This document shows, in pieces, positions 50,997-60,216 of a DNA stretch of 64,000 nucleotides; the stretch's first letter is position 1, and each line of letters opens with the position of its first letter. Under the pieces are notes generated by a model that had not been told where the DNA came from, searched no databases, and was given only the letters and a program-made list of their open reading frames with translations. Made by a program: the position numbers and the translations under genes. Origin of the DNA: JTS-AC122 sp050246015. GTDB lineage: Bacteria > Planctomycetota > Phycisphaerae > Phycisphaerales > UBA1924. Where the stretch lies: positions 1 to 64,000 of the forward strand of contig JBFWWU010000002.1 of NCBI GenBank assembly GCA_050246015.1. Direction: 5' to 3'.

Positions 50997-53168
50997 ATGC
51001 AGCAATACCTCAAACTCGTCGCGTGCCAGGCGGTCGCATCGATCGTGGGGGTTCCCGCGCTGGCACAGGTTGACTTTGGCCGCACCGCGTACGAGAAACT
51101 GGCGACGAGGGCGGCGACGGAGCAGCGGATGATCCGCGAGTTGCAGCAGTTGCCCGACATCACGTGGGGCGACTGGTACCTGCTCTCATCGTTCGACGGC
51201 AACGAGAAAGGGACGCTGGGGCGGATCCTGCCGCCGGAGATGGAACTGCCGAAGATGACGGCCGGCGGGGAAGGTCCGGACCTCAGCAAGACCTACGCGG
51301 GCAAGAGCGGGATGGAAGCCAAGTGGGTGAACTTCGGCAGCGCCAACGACACGCGGCTTGACCTGAAGGTGCACAAGGACCAGCGGCTGAACAACCGGAG
51401 CACGTGCTATCTGTATCGAACGATCACGGCGAAGGAGGCGACGTCGCTGAAGGTGACGATGGGTTCGGACGACGGGCTGCGGGTCTGGGTCAACGCGCGG
51501 CTGGTGGTTGACGCGGACGTGCCCCGCGGGCTTGATCCGGAGGACCACAAGTTGACGCTCGATCTGCAGCCGGGGGTGAATCACTTTCTGGCGAAGGTGA
51601 CGCAGGGGCAGGGCGGGTGGGATTTCCAGATGAACACGCGTCGGCCGCTGGATTCGATCACGGACGCGAAGTTGCTGTACCAACTCAACCGGGACTTCCC
51701 GACGGCGGAGATGTCGCACTACGCGGTGGCGACGATACCGGTGCCGGACGACGTATCGCTGGAGGTCGGGGGACTGGACGTGCTGGCGGATGGGCGGGCG
51801 GTGGTGTGCACGCGGCGAGGGGATGTGTATATCGTGTCGGGCATCACGACGGACGCGCCGTTTTCGCCGCGCTACACGCTGTTTGCGAGCGGGCTGCACG
51901 AGCCGCTGGGCGTGGCCGTGGCGCCGGCGGAACTCAGCAAGGGGTGGAAGAAGGGGGACGGGGTCTCGGCGGTGTACTGCGTGCAGCGGAGCGAACTGAC
52001 GCGGCTGGTGGACACCAACCGGGACGATCACGCGGACGTGTATGAGACGGTGTGCAACGAATGGGGCGTCTCTGGGAACTACCACGAGTTCGCGTTCGGG
52101 CCGAAAATCGACGCGGAGGGGAACTGCTGGGTGACGCTGAACGTCGGGTTCTGCGATGCGCTGGGGAAGTCGATCGTGCCGTACCGGGGATGGGCGCTGA
52201 AGGTCGCGCCGGACGGCACGATGACGCCGATCGCCGGGGGACTGCGTTCCCCGAACGGGATCGGGATCGTGCCGATCAAGGCGGGCGTGCTGAGCGGCGG
52301 GACCGAAACGGCGATCATGTACGCGGACAACCAGGGAGATTTCGTGGGCACCAACCGCATCATGGTGCTGGGGCCCGGGGTGTGGGCGGGGCATCCATCA
52401 GGGCTGCGCTGGCGGGGCGATTGGAAGCAGGGCGACCCGCCGCCGGAGCGTCAGCGGGCGGCGATGTGGTTCCCGTATCCGAAGATGGGGCAGTCCACGG
52501 CGGACATCGTGGTGGATGACACGCAAGGCCGGTTCGGCCCGTTCGCCGGGCAGGTGTTCGTGGGCGATCAGACCCTGGCGACGGTCATGCGGGCCTCGTT
52601 CGAGCGAGTCAGCGACGGCGCGGGCAAGTCGTTCATCCAGGGCGCGTGCTTCCCGTTCTTCAAGGGGCTGGACTGCGGCGTGAACCGGCTGGCGTTCGAC
52701 CAGACCGGGGCGATGCTCATCGGTGAGACCGACCGCGGATGGGGCTCCGTCGGGCGGCGTCGCTTTGGGCTTCAGCGGCTGCAGTACACCGGCGTGGAGC
52801 CCTTCGAGATTCTGACGATGCACGCCGCCCCGGACGGATTTGTGCTGACGTTCACGCAGGACGTCGACAAGGCCTCGGCGGAGAATCCCGCGTCGTACCG
52901 GATGTCGAGTTACACCTATGAATACCACCAGAAGTACGGATCGGACGAGATGGAGGCTCGCACGCTCGCGGTTTCGTCGGCGACGATGCTGGGCCCGCGC
53001 ACGGTGCATCTGCTGATCGACGGGATCCGCGGCGGTGGGGAGGGGTACGTGCACGAGTTGCACGCGGACGGGGTGAAGAACGCCGCCGGGTCCAATCTGC
53101 TGCACGCCGAGGCGTACTACACGATGCAGGTCATCCCGGGGTCGATGCCCTCGGTGGCGTCGCGGTGA
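50997..53168 (+). CDS. Secreted PQQ-dehydrogenase-like beta-propeller protein
   Basis: 723 residues from ATG 50997, after CGGAG. The signal peptide is LVACQAVASIVGVPALAQ. An N-terminal PA14-like domain (SLKVTMGSDDGLRVWVNARL) precedes a six-bladed beta-propeller of the L-sorbosone/PQQ-dehydrogenase type (RAVVCTRRGDVYIVSGI, AFGPKIDAEGNCWVTLN, SPNGIGIVPIKAGVL, TADIVVDDTQGRFGPFAG, DCGVNRLAFDQTGAMLIGE). The C-terminal part (residues 620 on, ASYRMSSYTYEYHQKYG) is a small fibronectin-like domain. PQQ-liganding residues could not be confirmed. It is downstream of ExbD2 by 95 bp, on the same strand. Confidence 0.88.
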   Translation: MQQYLKLVACQAVASIVGVPALAQVDFGRTAYEKLATRAATEQRMIRELQQLPDITWGDWYLLSSFDGNEKGTLGRILPPEMELPKMTAGGEGPDLSKTYAGKSGMEAKWVNFGSANDTRLDLKVHKDQRLNNRSTCYLYRTITAKEATSLKVTMGSDDGLRVWVNARLVVDADVPRGLDPEDHKLTLDLQPGVNHFLAKVTQGQGGWDFQMNTRRPLDSITDAKLLYQLNRDFPTAEMSHYAVATIPVPDDVSLEVGGLDVLADGRAVVCTRRGDVYIVSGITTDAPFSPRYTLFASGLHEPLGVAVAPAELSKGWKKGDGVSAVYCVQRSELTRLVDTNRDDHADVYETVCNEWGVSGNYHEFAFGPKIDAEGNCWVTLNVGFCDALGKSIVPYRGWALKVAPDGTMTPIAGGLRSPNGIGIVPIKAGVLSGGTETAIMYADNQGDFVGTNRIMVLGPGVWAGHPSGLRWRGDWKQGDPPPERQRAAMWFPYPKMGQSTADIVVDDTQGRFGPFAGQVFVGDQTLATVMRASFERVSDGAGKSFIQGACFPFFKGLDCGVNRLAFDQTGAMLIGETDRGWGSVGRRRFGLQRLQYTGVEPFEILTMHAAPDGFVLTFTQDVDKASAENPASYRMSSYTYEYHQKYGSDEMEARTLAVSSATMLGPRTVHLLIDGIRGGGEGYVHELHADGVKNAAGSNLLHAEAYYTMQVIPGSMPSVASR

Positions 53169-53229
53169 ATGTCGTGGAAGATGCTGGTGTCGTGGTGTGG
53201 GGGGATTTCACGCACTACCGTACGATCTC

Positions 53230-54426
53230 ATGTCCCGCTGCCGAGTGCTGCCATCGCTGACGCGCAAGATCATCGACGACGTCGCGTTCCCGCTGGGAGC
53301 GTACCCGGTCGAGGAGATGACGCCGCGCACGGGGTACACGCTGACGTTTGAACCGGCCGACGGCGACGATCAGGACGGGGACTGGGAAGAATGGCCGGAC
53401 CGCTACGTGTTCGATATTTTCGTGTCGGCGGTGCGGGTGGAACCGCTGTGCCGCGCGTTGCTGGCGATGCTGCCGGGGCGGTTCTACCCGATCCTGGACG
53501 TGCTGGGACATGATGAATACCGCGAGGTGGATCCGTACGTCGCGTACGAGTTGATCTCGCAGGAGCGGTTCCTGGATGCGATCCGCCGGTACCGCGGGTA
53601 TTTCTATGAAGATGGGCTGGTGGGGTTCGGGGCGATGAGTGAAGAGCCGTTCGTGTACGTGTTCGTGGACGAGCACAAGATCGTGACCGTGCGCGTGCAG
53701 GCCGACATGCGCGAGCGTGTGGAGCGGCTGCTCACGGCGTTTGACCTGCCGGAGGTCGAGGAGATCGCGGGCGCCGACGCGGCGACGCACGAACACCGGG
53801 GGGTGCTGGACGCGCCGGACGACCGGATGGACCTGCTGACGGCGGACGAGATCGTGGAGGAACTTCGCAACGAGTGGGGGCTGGTGCTGAACATCGATCC
53901 GGACACGAATGTCGATGACGACGGGAACGAACTGGGGATCACGGGGTGGCGCTGCCTGGCGCGGCACGAGGTGATCACGGATCTGCCGGGGGGAGAGGGC
54001 GAGGCCAAGCAGGGCGGCGAGCGGGCGTCCGGGGACGCGGCGGGCGGCTCACCCGGGCCGGAGCCGCGGTACGCCGAGGTGTTGCTCACCGCCGACTCGA
54101 TCGCGGGGGCGGAGCGACTGCTCTGGGAAGGCATGCACCAGTTGACGGGAAAGAAGTCGAGCGGGCCGGGCTCGATGACGGACCCGGGGGAGCCGGAGGA
54201 AGGGCGCGAGGGTGGGGAGGGTGGGGATTCGGTGGATACGGCGATCGCGCTGGACCGCGTCACGCCCGAGTCGTTCAAGGAACTGCTGGCGTCGGCGTCG
54301 GAGCCCAAAGCCGCATCCGCGCCGGGTGGGGGCGCCCCGGCTGCGCCGGTCCCGGCGTCCAAGAAACCGGCGGATGACGTGGACATGAGCGAGTCGAAAG
54401 TATGGCACGTGCGCTGGCTATCGTGA
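53230..54426 (+). CDS. Hypothetical acidic cytoplasmic protein
   Basis: 398 residues from ATG 53230 (MSRCRVLPSLTRKII); a GTG at 53197 is less likely. Strongly acidic, with no signal or membrane segment. The first two-thirds look folded (RYVFDIFVSAVRVEPLCRAL, VAYELISQERFLDAIRRYRG, VYVFVDEHKIVTVRVQADMR). The last third is low-complexity, rich in Gly, Glu and Pro, with a short conserved-looking end (DVDMSESKVWHVRWLS). Family not recognised. It precedes the M29 gene by 50 bp. Confidence 0.75.
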   Translation: MSRCRVLPSLTRKIIDDVAFPLGAYPVEEMTPRTGYTLTFEPADGDDQDGDWEEWPDRYVFDIFVSAVRVEPLCRALLAMLPGRFYPILDVLGHDEYREVDPYVAYELISQERFLDAIRRYRGYFYEDGLVGFGAMSEEPFVYVFVDEHKIVTVRVQADMRERVERLLTAFDLPEVEEIAGADAATHEHRGVLDAPDDRMDLLTADEIVEELRNEWGLVLNIDPDTNVDDDGNELGITGWRCLARHEVITDLPGGEGEAKQGGERASGDAAGGSPGPEPRYAEVLLTADSIAGAERLLWEGMHQLTGKKSSGPGSMTDPGEPEEGREGGEGGDSVDTAIALDRVTPESFKELLASASEPKAASAPGGGAPAAPVPASKKPADDVDMSESKVWHVRWLS

Positions 54427-54476
54427 GGCCTGGATGTTGAGCACGTCTTTGTCCCCTGACCGAAAGAGACCGATCG

Positions 54477-55661
54477 ATGCGAGATCCCCGTCTAGACAAG
54501 TTGGCGGACGTGCTCGTGAAATACTCAACGCGTGTCCGGCCCGGGGACCTGGTGTGCATCGTGGCCGAGCCGGACGCGATGCCGCTGGTGTGCGCGACGT
54601 ACGAGGCGGTGCTACGGGCGGGCGGGCATCCATACTGGTGGGCACGGAGCGAATCGCTGGACGAGATCCGCTATGAGCACGCGACCGAGGCGCAACTGAA
54701 GTACCTGAACCCGGTGCAACTCCACCAGGTGGAGAAGATCGACGTGCACATCGGCCTGTGGGCGGATCAGAACACCAAGAGCCTGAGCCGGATGGACCCG
54801 CAGCGGGTGGCCACGGCACAGGCGGCGCGGAAGCCGATCTCGATGCGGTTCCTGGAGCGCGCCGCGATGGCGCAGCAGGGCAAGCCGGGCGGGCTGCGCT
54901 GGTGCGGCACGCAGTACCCGACGATGGGATCGGCGCAGGACGCGGAGATGTCGCTCACGCAGTACGAGGACTTTGTCTTCCGGGCCGGGTTGCTGCACCT
55001 GCCCGACCCGGCCGCGGCGTGGCAGCAGATCCACGAGAGGCAGCAGCGCGTCTGCGAGTATTTGCAGACCAAGAAGGATCTGCACTTCCATGTTCCCCCG
55101 CACGCGGGGCACGACGGGACCGACCTGCGCGTGAACGTTGATCCGGCCCGGTCGCGCTGGGTCAACTGCGCGGGGCACGAGAACTTCCCCGATGGTGAAG
55201 TCTTCACGGGCCCGCAGGACGTGAACGGGCACGTCAACTACACCTTCCCGGCGGTGTACCAGGGACGCGAGGTGCTGGGCGTGCGCCTGAAGTTCAAGAA
55301 CGGGCGCGTCATCGACGCCTCGGCGAGCAAGAACGAGGACTTCCTCATCAAGATGCTCGACCAGGACGCGGGGGCGCGAAACCTGGGGGAGATCGCGATC
55401 GGCACCAACTATTCCATCACCGAGTTTTCCCGCAGCACGCTCTTTGACGAGAAGATCGGCGGCACGTTCCACGCCGCGGTGGGCGCGGGGTATCCCGAGT
55501 CGGGGAGCCACAACGAGTCCGGCCTGCACTGGGACATGGTGTGCGATCTTCGCCAGCGCCCTGAACATGGCGGGCTGCCCGGCGGCACCATCTCGGCCGA
55601 CGGGGAGGTGTTCCACAAGGACGGCCGATTCACGCGACCAGAATGGCCCGGTACCGCGTGA
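54477..55661 (+). CDS. M29-family aminopeptidase
   Basis: 394 residues. Peptidase family M29 (AmpS/PepS, cytoplasmic, two-metal). Metal ligand motifs: GHENFPDGEVFTGPQDVNGH with Glu/Asp, GEIAIGTNYSITEFS, and FHAAVGAGYPESGSHN followed by SGLHWDMVCDLR with His and Asp ligands. It removes N-terminal residues from peptides. Same strand and probably the same operon as the preceding acidic gene. Confidence 0.94.
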   Translation: MRDPRLDKLADVLVKYSTRVRPGDLVCIVAEPDAMPLVCATYEAVLRAGGHPYWWARSESLDEIRYEHATEAQLKYLNPVQLHQVEKIDVHIGLWADQNTKSLSRMDPQRVATAQAARKPISMRFLERAAMAQQGKPGGLRWCGTQYPTMGSAQDAEMSLTQYEDFVFRAGLLHLPDPAAAWQQIHERQQRVCEYLQTKKDLHFHVPPHAGHDGTDLRVNVDPARSRWVNCAGHENFPDGEVFTGPQDVNGHVNYTFPAVYQGREVLGVRLKFKNGRVIDASASKNEDFLIKMLDQDAGARNLGEIAIGTNYSITEFSRSTLFDEKIGGTFHAAVGAGYPESGSHNESGLHWDMVCDLRQRPEHGGLPGGTISADGEVFHKDGRFTRPEWPGTA

Positions 55662-55716
55662 CCGCAGCGAGTGAATCGAGTGGGTCACGCGAAGGGATGG
55701 TGCCGGCGGCCGGCGG

Positions 55717-57096
55717 CTACGACCGCGCCAGGGCGCGCTCGATCTCATCGACCGCGGCGCGGGACGCGTTGTGTCCTTTGAATCGATCGCAGACCCTTGC
55801 CAGTTCGCGGCGTTGATCCTCGGCGTACCCCGGCTGGCGGAGCAAGCGGATCACTTCGACCGCGAGGTCTTCGCCGTCGCCGAAGTGCGGGATGAACTCC
55901 TGGATGATTTTTTTGCCGGCGATGAGGTTGGGCAGGGTGAAGAAGCGCGTGGAAACGAGCCAGCGACCCAGCGAGTAGTAGAACAGGCGGTTGGGGCGGT
56001 AGACCGCGGTCATGGGCCGGTGCTGCTTGGCGATCTGGAGGGTCACCGTGCCGCTGACGACCAGGGCGAAGTCGCACCAGCGGATGACGGCATCGGTGTC
56101 GCCGGCGACGGCGTGGAGTTCATCGGGCCAGCCGCCCAGTTCGGCGGCGCGGCGGCGCAGGGCTTCGACGACGGCGGGCTTGGTCGCCGCGAGCACGCCG
56201 CGGACGCTGGGGAAGTCTCGCCGCAGGCGGTTGAAGGCGTCGAGCAGGATGGGGAAGCACCCGCTGATTTCGCTGGGGCGCGATCCGGGCATGAGCGCGA
56301 GGCGAACCGTCGCGGAGGATGTCAGCGGCGCCGCGGGCTTCGGGCGCGCGGGGTGCGCGACCGCGATGGGCTCCGTCGCCGCGGCCCCGGGCGCGGGGGG
56401 CGAGTGATCCTCGCGGGTTTGAAAGCCGCTGATCGACGCGGGGCTCGACTGGTCGCAGAGCCGGTCGATGCCGAGGGCCCGTTCCTGCAGCGCGGCGTCG
56501 TCGGGGACGCTATCGAACAGCGGGTGGCCGATGAACGTGGCGGGAACACCGCGTGAGAGAAACCAGTCTTCTTCAAACGGCAGGAGGCACAGGACCTTGT
56601 CGGTCAGCCGGCGGAGTTTCTTGACGCGCCAGGACCCCCAGGCCCACATCTGGGGCGCGACCAGGTGCAGGACCGAGATACCGCGGGCCTTGGTGATCCG
56701 GCAGATGGGGAAGTTGGCGGCGGGTGAATCCACGGGCACGTGGAGCGCGACGCGGGCCGATCCGCCCTGGGCCGAACGGTCGTCGAGCCATCGCGCGATG
56801 CGGGCGTTGATGCGTTTGTGTTCGAGGATCTTGCTGAGCCCGGGCATCCCCATGACGGCATCGTCGCCGGTGCGCTCGATCAGGCGCGCGCCGGCGGCGG
56901 CCATCCTGGGGCCTCCCCAGGCGAAGATGGGCACGTCGGGCCGCCGGGCGCGCAGTTCAGCGACGACGGCGGCGGCGTGGTCGTCGCCGCTGGGCTCGAA
57001 GGCGGTGAACAGCACGCCGGGCGGACCGTCGGGGAGGATCGCGCCCGCCCGCGGCGCGGGACCCTCACGTGATTCGCTGGCGCCGTCTGTGGGCAT
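55717..57096 (-). CDS. lpxB: Lipid-A-disaccharide synthase
   Basis: 459 residues, a GT-B fold enzyme of family GT19. It joins UDP-2,3-diacylglucosamine to lipid X in lipid A synthesis on the cytoplasmic membrane face. Features: FTAFEPSGDDHAAAVVAELR (normally GExSGD), FAWGGPRMAAAGARL, MGMPGLSKILEH, SPAANFPICR, VLHLVAPQMWAWGSWRVKKL, GHPLFDSVPD, LALMPGSRPSEI with the UDP-sugar loop and SGTVTLQIAKQHRPMTAVYR. A Pro/Ala-rich, low-complexity segment (about residues 215-262) interrupts the middle. It shows that the organism makes lipid A. Confidence 0.95.
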   Translation of the reverse strand: MPTDGASESREGPAPRAGAILPDGPPGVLFTAFEPSGDDHAAAVVAELRARRPDVPIFAWGGPRMAAAGARLIERTGDDAVMGMPGLSKILEHKRINARIARWLDDRSAQGGSARVALHVPVDSPAANFPICRITKARGISVLHLVAPQMWAWGSWRVKKLRRLTDKVLCLLPFEEDWFLSRGVPATFIGHPLFDSVPDDAALQERALGIDRLCDQSSPASISGFQTREDHSPPAPGAAATEPIAVAHPARPKPAAPLTSSATVRLALMPGSRPSEISGCFPILLDAFNRLRRDFPSVRGVLAATKPAVVEALRRRAAELGGWPDELHAVAGDTDAVIRWCDFALVVSGTVTLQIAKQHRPMTAVYRPNRLFYYSLGRWLVSTRFFTLPNLIAGKKIIQEFIPHFGDGEDLAVEVIRLLRQPGYAEDQRRELARVCDRFKGHNASRAAVDEIERALARS

Positions 57097-57183
57097 GGCA
57101 AAGAATACACCCGCTCGCGGCGGCGTCGTCAGCGCGAGCGGGGCGGGCGCTCAAGGGGGCGAGCGGCGCGCGTGCTGGGCGGA

Positions 57184-58317
57184 TCAGGCGATCATTCGGC
57201 GGGTGAACGCGGCGCCGGCCACGAGCAGGAGCCCGCCCATCGCCAGAAGGCCCCATTCGGAAAGGGTTGGGATCGCGGCCGTGTATTCATACCCGGCGGG
57301 AACGGTGTTGAGCGGATTCTGCGTTTCGCCGGCGGAGATGACCGTGACGTCGACGAAGCCGGCGGCGTGCGGGGGCGTGAGCACGGTATAGACCTGCTGC
57401 AAGGGGTCGTAGTTCATGATGGAGACGGGGACGCCGCCGAAGATGATGCTGACGTCCGTGCCGCTGGTGTAGGAGCAGTAGATGCCGACCTGTTGCCCGC
57501 CGCCCAAGGGCCCGCGTTCGGGCCTGACGGCCATGACGAGCGGCCCGACCACGGGCGGGTTGATCGTCCACGGAGCCGTGACGGTCGGGCGGAGCAATGG
57601 GTCGAACGAGACGTTGTTCGTCTCGGCATAGACAAAGAGACAGTTCATGCTGTTGCGGTCGGCGATGAAGCGAGCGTCGGCGTCGATGGCGGCTCGGAGG
57701 GCGCTGGCGATCTCGTCAACGGTCGTGGGGAGCATGTTCCCCTCGGGCGTGGAGGACGAGTTGTTGTCAACGGCGATGGAGATCATCTTGGCGGGCAACC
57801 CCGGAAGGTTGATCGTGACGGTCATGGTGTACGTGGTGGTCGGGCCGCCCGCGGGGCGCTCCGGCGGCTGCGTGATGTTGCCGATCTTGAAGACGGTGTT
57901 GGGCCGGACCACGTCCGCGAAGGACACGCCGGGGATGTCCATGGGCATGGGGACCGGGGCATCGTTGAGTTCATCGATGCGTGCCGTTCCCAGGTCGCTG
58001 CCCTCGCAGTGCCGGATGCGCAGGAAGTTGGAACCGGAAGAACACAGGCAGTCGATCTTGACGGTCATGCGCCAGAAGTCGTCGGCGCTGTTCATCGCCG
58101 CCTGCTGCGCCGCCGCGCAGATATCGGCACAGGTCGCGTTGGCCTGCACGTGGACGGTGAGGGTGTGAGATCCGATCGTGATGCGGATGTTCCCGGCCAT
58201 GGTGGGTGTGCCGGTGATCTCGACGGTTCTGACCGGGGAGAGCGCGCTGGCCGCCCATGACACGCACATGCACGCGCACACCGCCACGATTTGCACGTTT
58301 CTTCGAATGCCACACAT
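57184..58317 (-). CDS. Secreted IPT/TIG-domain protein with IPTL-CTERM sorting signal
   Basis: 377 residues from ATG 58317, chosen by the AGGAG ribosome-binding site. Signal peptide VQIVAVCACMCVSWAASALS. Beta-rich repeat region with paired Cys (CADICAAAQ, IDCLCSSGSN). An IPT/TIG-like domain (near VMAVRPERGPLGGGQQVGIY, with GGVPVSIMNYDP). The C-terminus is IPTLSEWGLLAMGGLLLVAG plus a basic tail: the IPTL-CTERM protein-sorting signal. No exosortase or archaeosortase gene is in the window. Likely exported and sorted to the surface; ligand unknown. Confidence 0.9.
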   Translation of the reverse strand: MCGIRRNVQIVAVCACMCVSWAASALSPVRTVEITGTPTMAGNIRITIGSHTLTVHVQANATCADICAAAQQAAMNSADDFWRMTVKIDCLCSSGSNFLRIRHCEGSDLGTARIDELNDAPVPMPMDIPGVSFADVVRPNTVFKIGNITQPPERPAGGPTTTYTMTVTINLPGLPAKMISIAVDNNSSSTPEGNMLPTTVDEIASALRAAIDADARFIADRNSMNCLFVYAETNNVSFDPLLRPTVTAPWTINPPVVGPLVMAVRPERGPLGGGQQVGIYCSYTSGTDVSIIFGGVPVSIMNYDPLQQVYTVLTPPHAAGFVDVTVISAGETQNPLNTVPAGYEYTAAIPTLSEWGLLAMGGLLLVAGAAFTRRMIA

Positions 58318-58565
58318 GAACAGGCTCCTTGCTAACGAAACCGCGCCGCCCATCGCGGTCCAGTTTGGTCCACTTCGGCGAGTGTACTTGTGAGGCCCCG
58401 AAAACCGAAGGGGATTTGCATCCATCTGGAGTGGTGGAATCATCTCCCCCGCAGTGGGGATGTCGTGCGCAATGCGAAGACGATCTGCCGGCAGGTCGGG
58501 GCGGGGGGCGGGGCGGGGCAGGCGCCGACAATGGAACTACCGACCGGCGCTACACTCGGGGTTGC

Positions 58566-59699
58566 ATGGGCAGCGTCCGCTTCGAGAATGTGAGCAAGGT
58601 GTACCCGGGCGGGCACGTCGGCGTGGAGTCGCTATCGCTTGATATCGCGGACGGGGAGTTCGTGGTGCTGGTGGGGCCGTCGGGGTGCGGAAAGTCCACG
58701 ACGCTGCGGCTGCTGGCGGGGCTCGAAGAGGCCACCGGGGGCGTGATCAGCATCGGCGGGCGCGTCGTGAACGACGTGCACCCCAAGGACCGGGACATCG
58801 CGATGGTCTTTCAGAACTACGCGCTGTACCCGCACATGAGCGTCGAGAAGAACATGAGTTTCGCGCTTCGGCTGCGGAAGACGCCGCGGGACGAGATCCG
58901 GCGCCGGGTTCTGGGCGCGGCGAAACTGCTGGGGATCGAGGAGTTGCTGGATCGGAAGCCGCGGCAGTTGTCGGGGGGACAGCGCCAGCGCGTGGCGGTG
59001 GGGCGCGCGATTGTGCGCGAGCCCGCCGCGTTCCTGTTCGATGAACCGCTGTCGAACCTGGACGCGAAACTGCGGGTGGCGATGCGGGCGGAACTCAAGG
59101 CGCTGCATCAGCGACTCAAGACCACGACGGTGTACGTGACGCACGATCAGGAGGAGGCGATGACGCTGGCGGACCGGGTGGTGGTGATGCACGCGGGCGT
59201 GGTGCGACAGGCCGGGCCGCCGCTGGAACTGTACCGCCGGCCGGCGGACCGGTTTGTGGCGTCGTTCATCGGGACGCCCCCGATGAACTTTCTGGAAGGG
59301 TCGATCGAGCCTGGGGGTGCGGGGGGCGGGTGGCCGACATTCGTGGAGCAGGGCCCGCGGGGCATCCGCGTGCCTCTGAGCGGGGGGCTGGGTGACCGGG
59401 CGGGGGGGGCGGCGTCGGCGGCGGGGGCGCGGATGGCGCTTGGGGTTCGGCCGCAGGCGATCCGCGACACCGCGGGCGCGGCGTCGACGCCGCCGCTGGT
59501 GACGGGGGCGATCCGCGTCGTGGAACTGCTCGGCGATACCGCGGACCTTCACATCGAGATTCCATCCGGCGCGATGCTGGTGGCCCGCGTGCCCGCGCGC
59601 GACTCGTACCGGGCCGGGGAGCCGATCGCGGTCTCGCTTGATCCGGCGGGGATTCACCTGTTCCACGAGGGGGCGATGGGGACGAGCCTGCTAGCGTAG
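58566..59699 (+). CDS. ABC transporter ATPase, MalK/UgpC (sugar-type)
   Basis: 377 residues from ATG 58566. It couples ATP hydrolysis to import. Motifs: Walker A VGPSGCGKSTTL, Q-loop FQNYALYPHM, signature LSGGQRQRVAVGRAIV, Walker B FLFDEPLSNLD, and H-loop VTHDQEEAMTLAD. The C-terminal OB/TOBE domain (about 280-377) is the MalK/UgpC regulatory type. No permease or binding-protein gene is adjacent, so it is an orphan ATPase that may serve several permeases, as some MsmK-like proteins do. It contains a run of Gly (GGAASAAG) in the linker to the TOBE domain. Confidence 0.95.
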   Translation: MGSVRFENVSKVYPGGHVGVESLSLDIADGEFVVLVGPSGCGKSTTLRLLAGLEEATGGVISIGGRVVNDVHPKDRDIAMVFQNYALYPHMSVEKNMSFALRLRKTPRDEIRRRVLGAAKLLGIEELLDRKPRQLSGGQRQRVAVGRAIVREPAAFLFDEPLSNLDAKLRVAMRAELKALHQRLKTTTVYVTHDQEEAMTLADRVVVMHAGVVRQAGPPLELYRRPADRFVASFIGTPPMNFLEGSIEPGGAGGGWPTFVEQGPRGIRVPLSGGLGDRAGGAASAAGARMALGVRPQAIRDTAGAASTPPLVTGAIRVVELLGDTADLHIEIPSGAMLVARVPARDSYRAGEPIAVSLDPAGIHLFHEGAMGTSLLA

Positions 59700-59711
59700 A
59701 GCGGCGCCGAT

Positions 59712-60185
59712 TTATCCGGGTGTCCAGTAGACCGCCAGGGACGCGAGCAGGGCGAGCCACGCGACGAGAAGCCATGCGTGGCGGCGCCGGCGGGTTTGCC
59801 GCAGGAACACGGCCGAGCAAACGAGCGCCACCACCGCGCACGCGAGGGCGGCGAGCGCGCGCCGGCCGGGCGGCATGAACGCCGATCGCGCCACGCCGCC
59901 GAGCCAACGCATGGAATCCACGGTGAAGAGGATGACCAAGACCATCGCCACGAACATGGCGGAGCGAGCGAATCGGCGTGCCACCGGCGTGGGCAGGGAG
60001 CCGGAGGCCGGCCGAACGTCCTGGAGGGTGATCCGGCGTCCGCACTCGGGGCACTGCGCGGTTCGGTTGCCCGATAGGTCGTAGCCGCACGCGGGGCACA
60101 CCACCGCTCCCGACGCGAGCGCTCGCAGGAGCCGATCGCGCTCGTGGGTCGGCGGTTGAGGCGGAGAGGTCGAGGGTTGGTTCAC
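59712..60185 (-). CDS. Zinc-ribbon membrane protein (CPACGYDLSGN type)
   Basis: 157 residues from GTG 60185, with GGGGGAG 7 nt upstream. A zinc ribbon (CPACGYDLSGN, then CPECGRRI) near residues 30-55 is followed by three membrane helices (AMFVAMVLVILFTVDSM, LAALACAVVALVCSAVFL, AWLLVAWLALLASLAVYW). This CPxCGYDLxGN ribbon on membrane proteins is common in planctomycetes; the role is not known. It is downstream of the YkvA-like gene with 31 bp between. Confidence 0.85.
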   Translation of the reverse strand: MNQPSTSPPQPPTHERDRLLRALASGAVVCPACGYDLSGNRTAQCPECGRRITLQDVRPASGSLPTPVARRFARSAMFVAMVLVILFTVDSMRWLGGVARSAFMPPGRRALAALACAVVALVCSAVFLRQTRRRRHAWLLVAWLALLASLAVYWTPG

Positions 60186-60216
60186 CGCGTGCTCCCCCGC
60201 CCCCCCCCCTGCCGCG

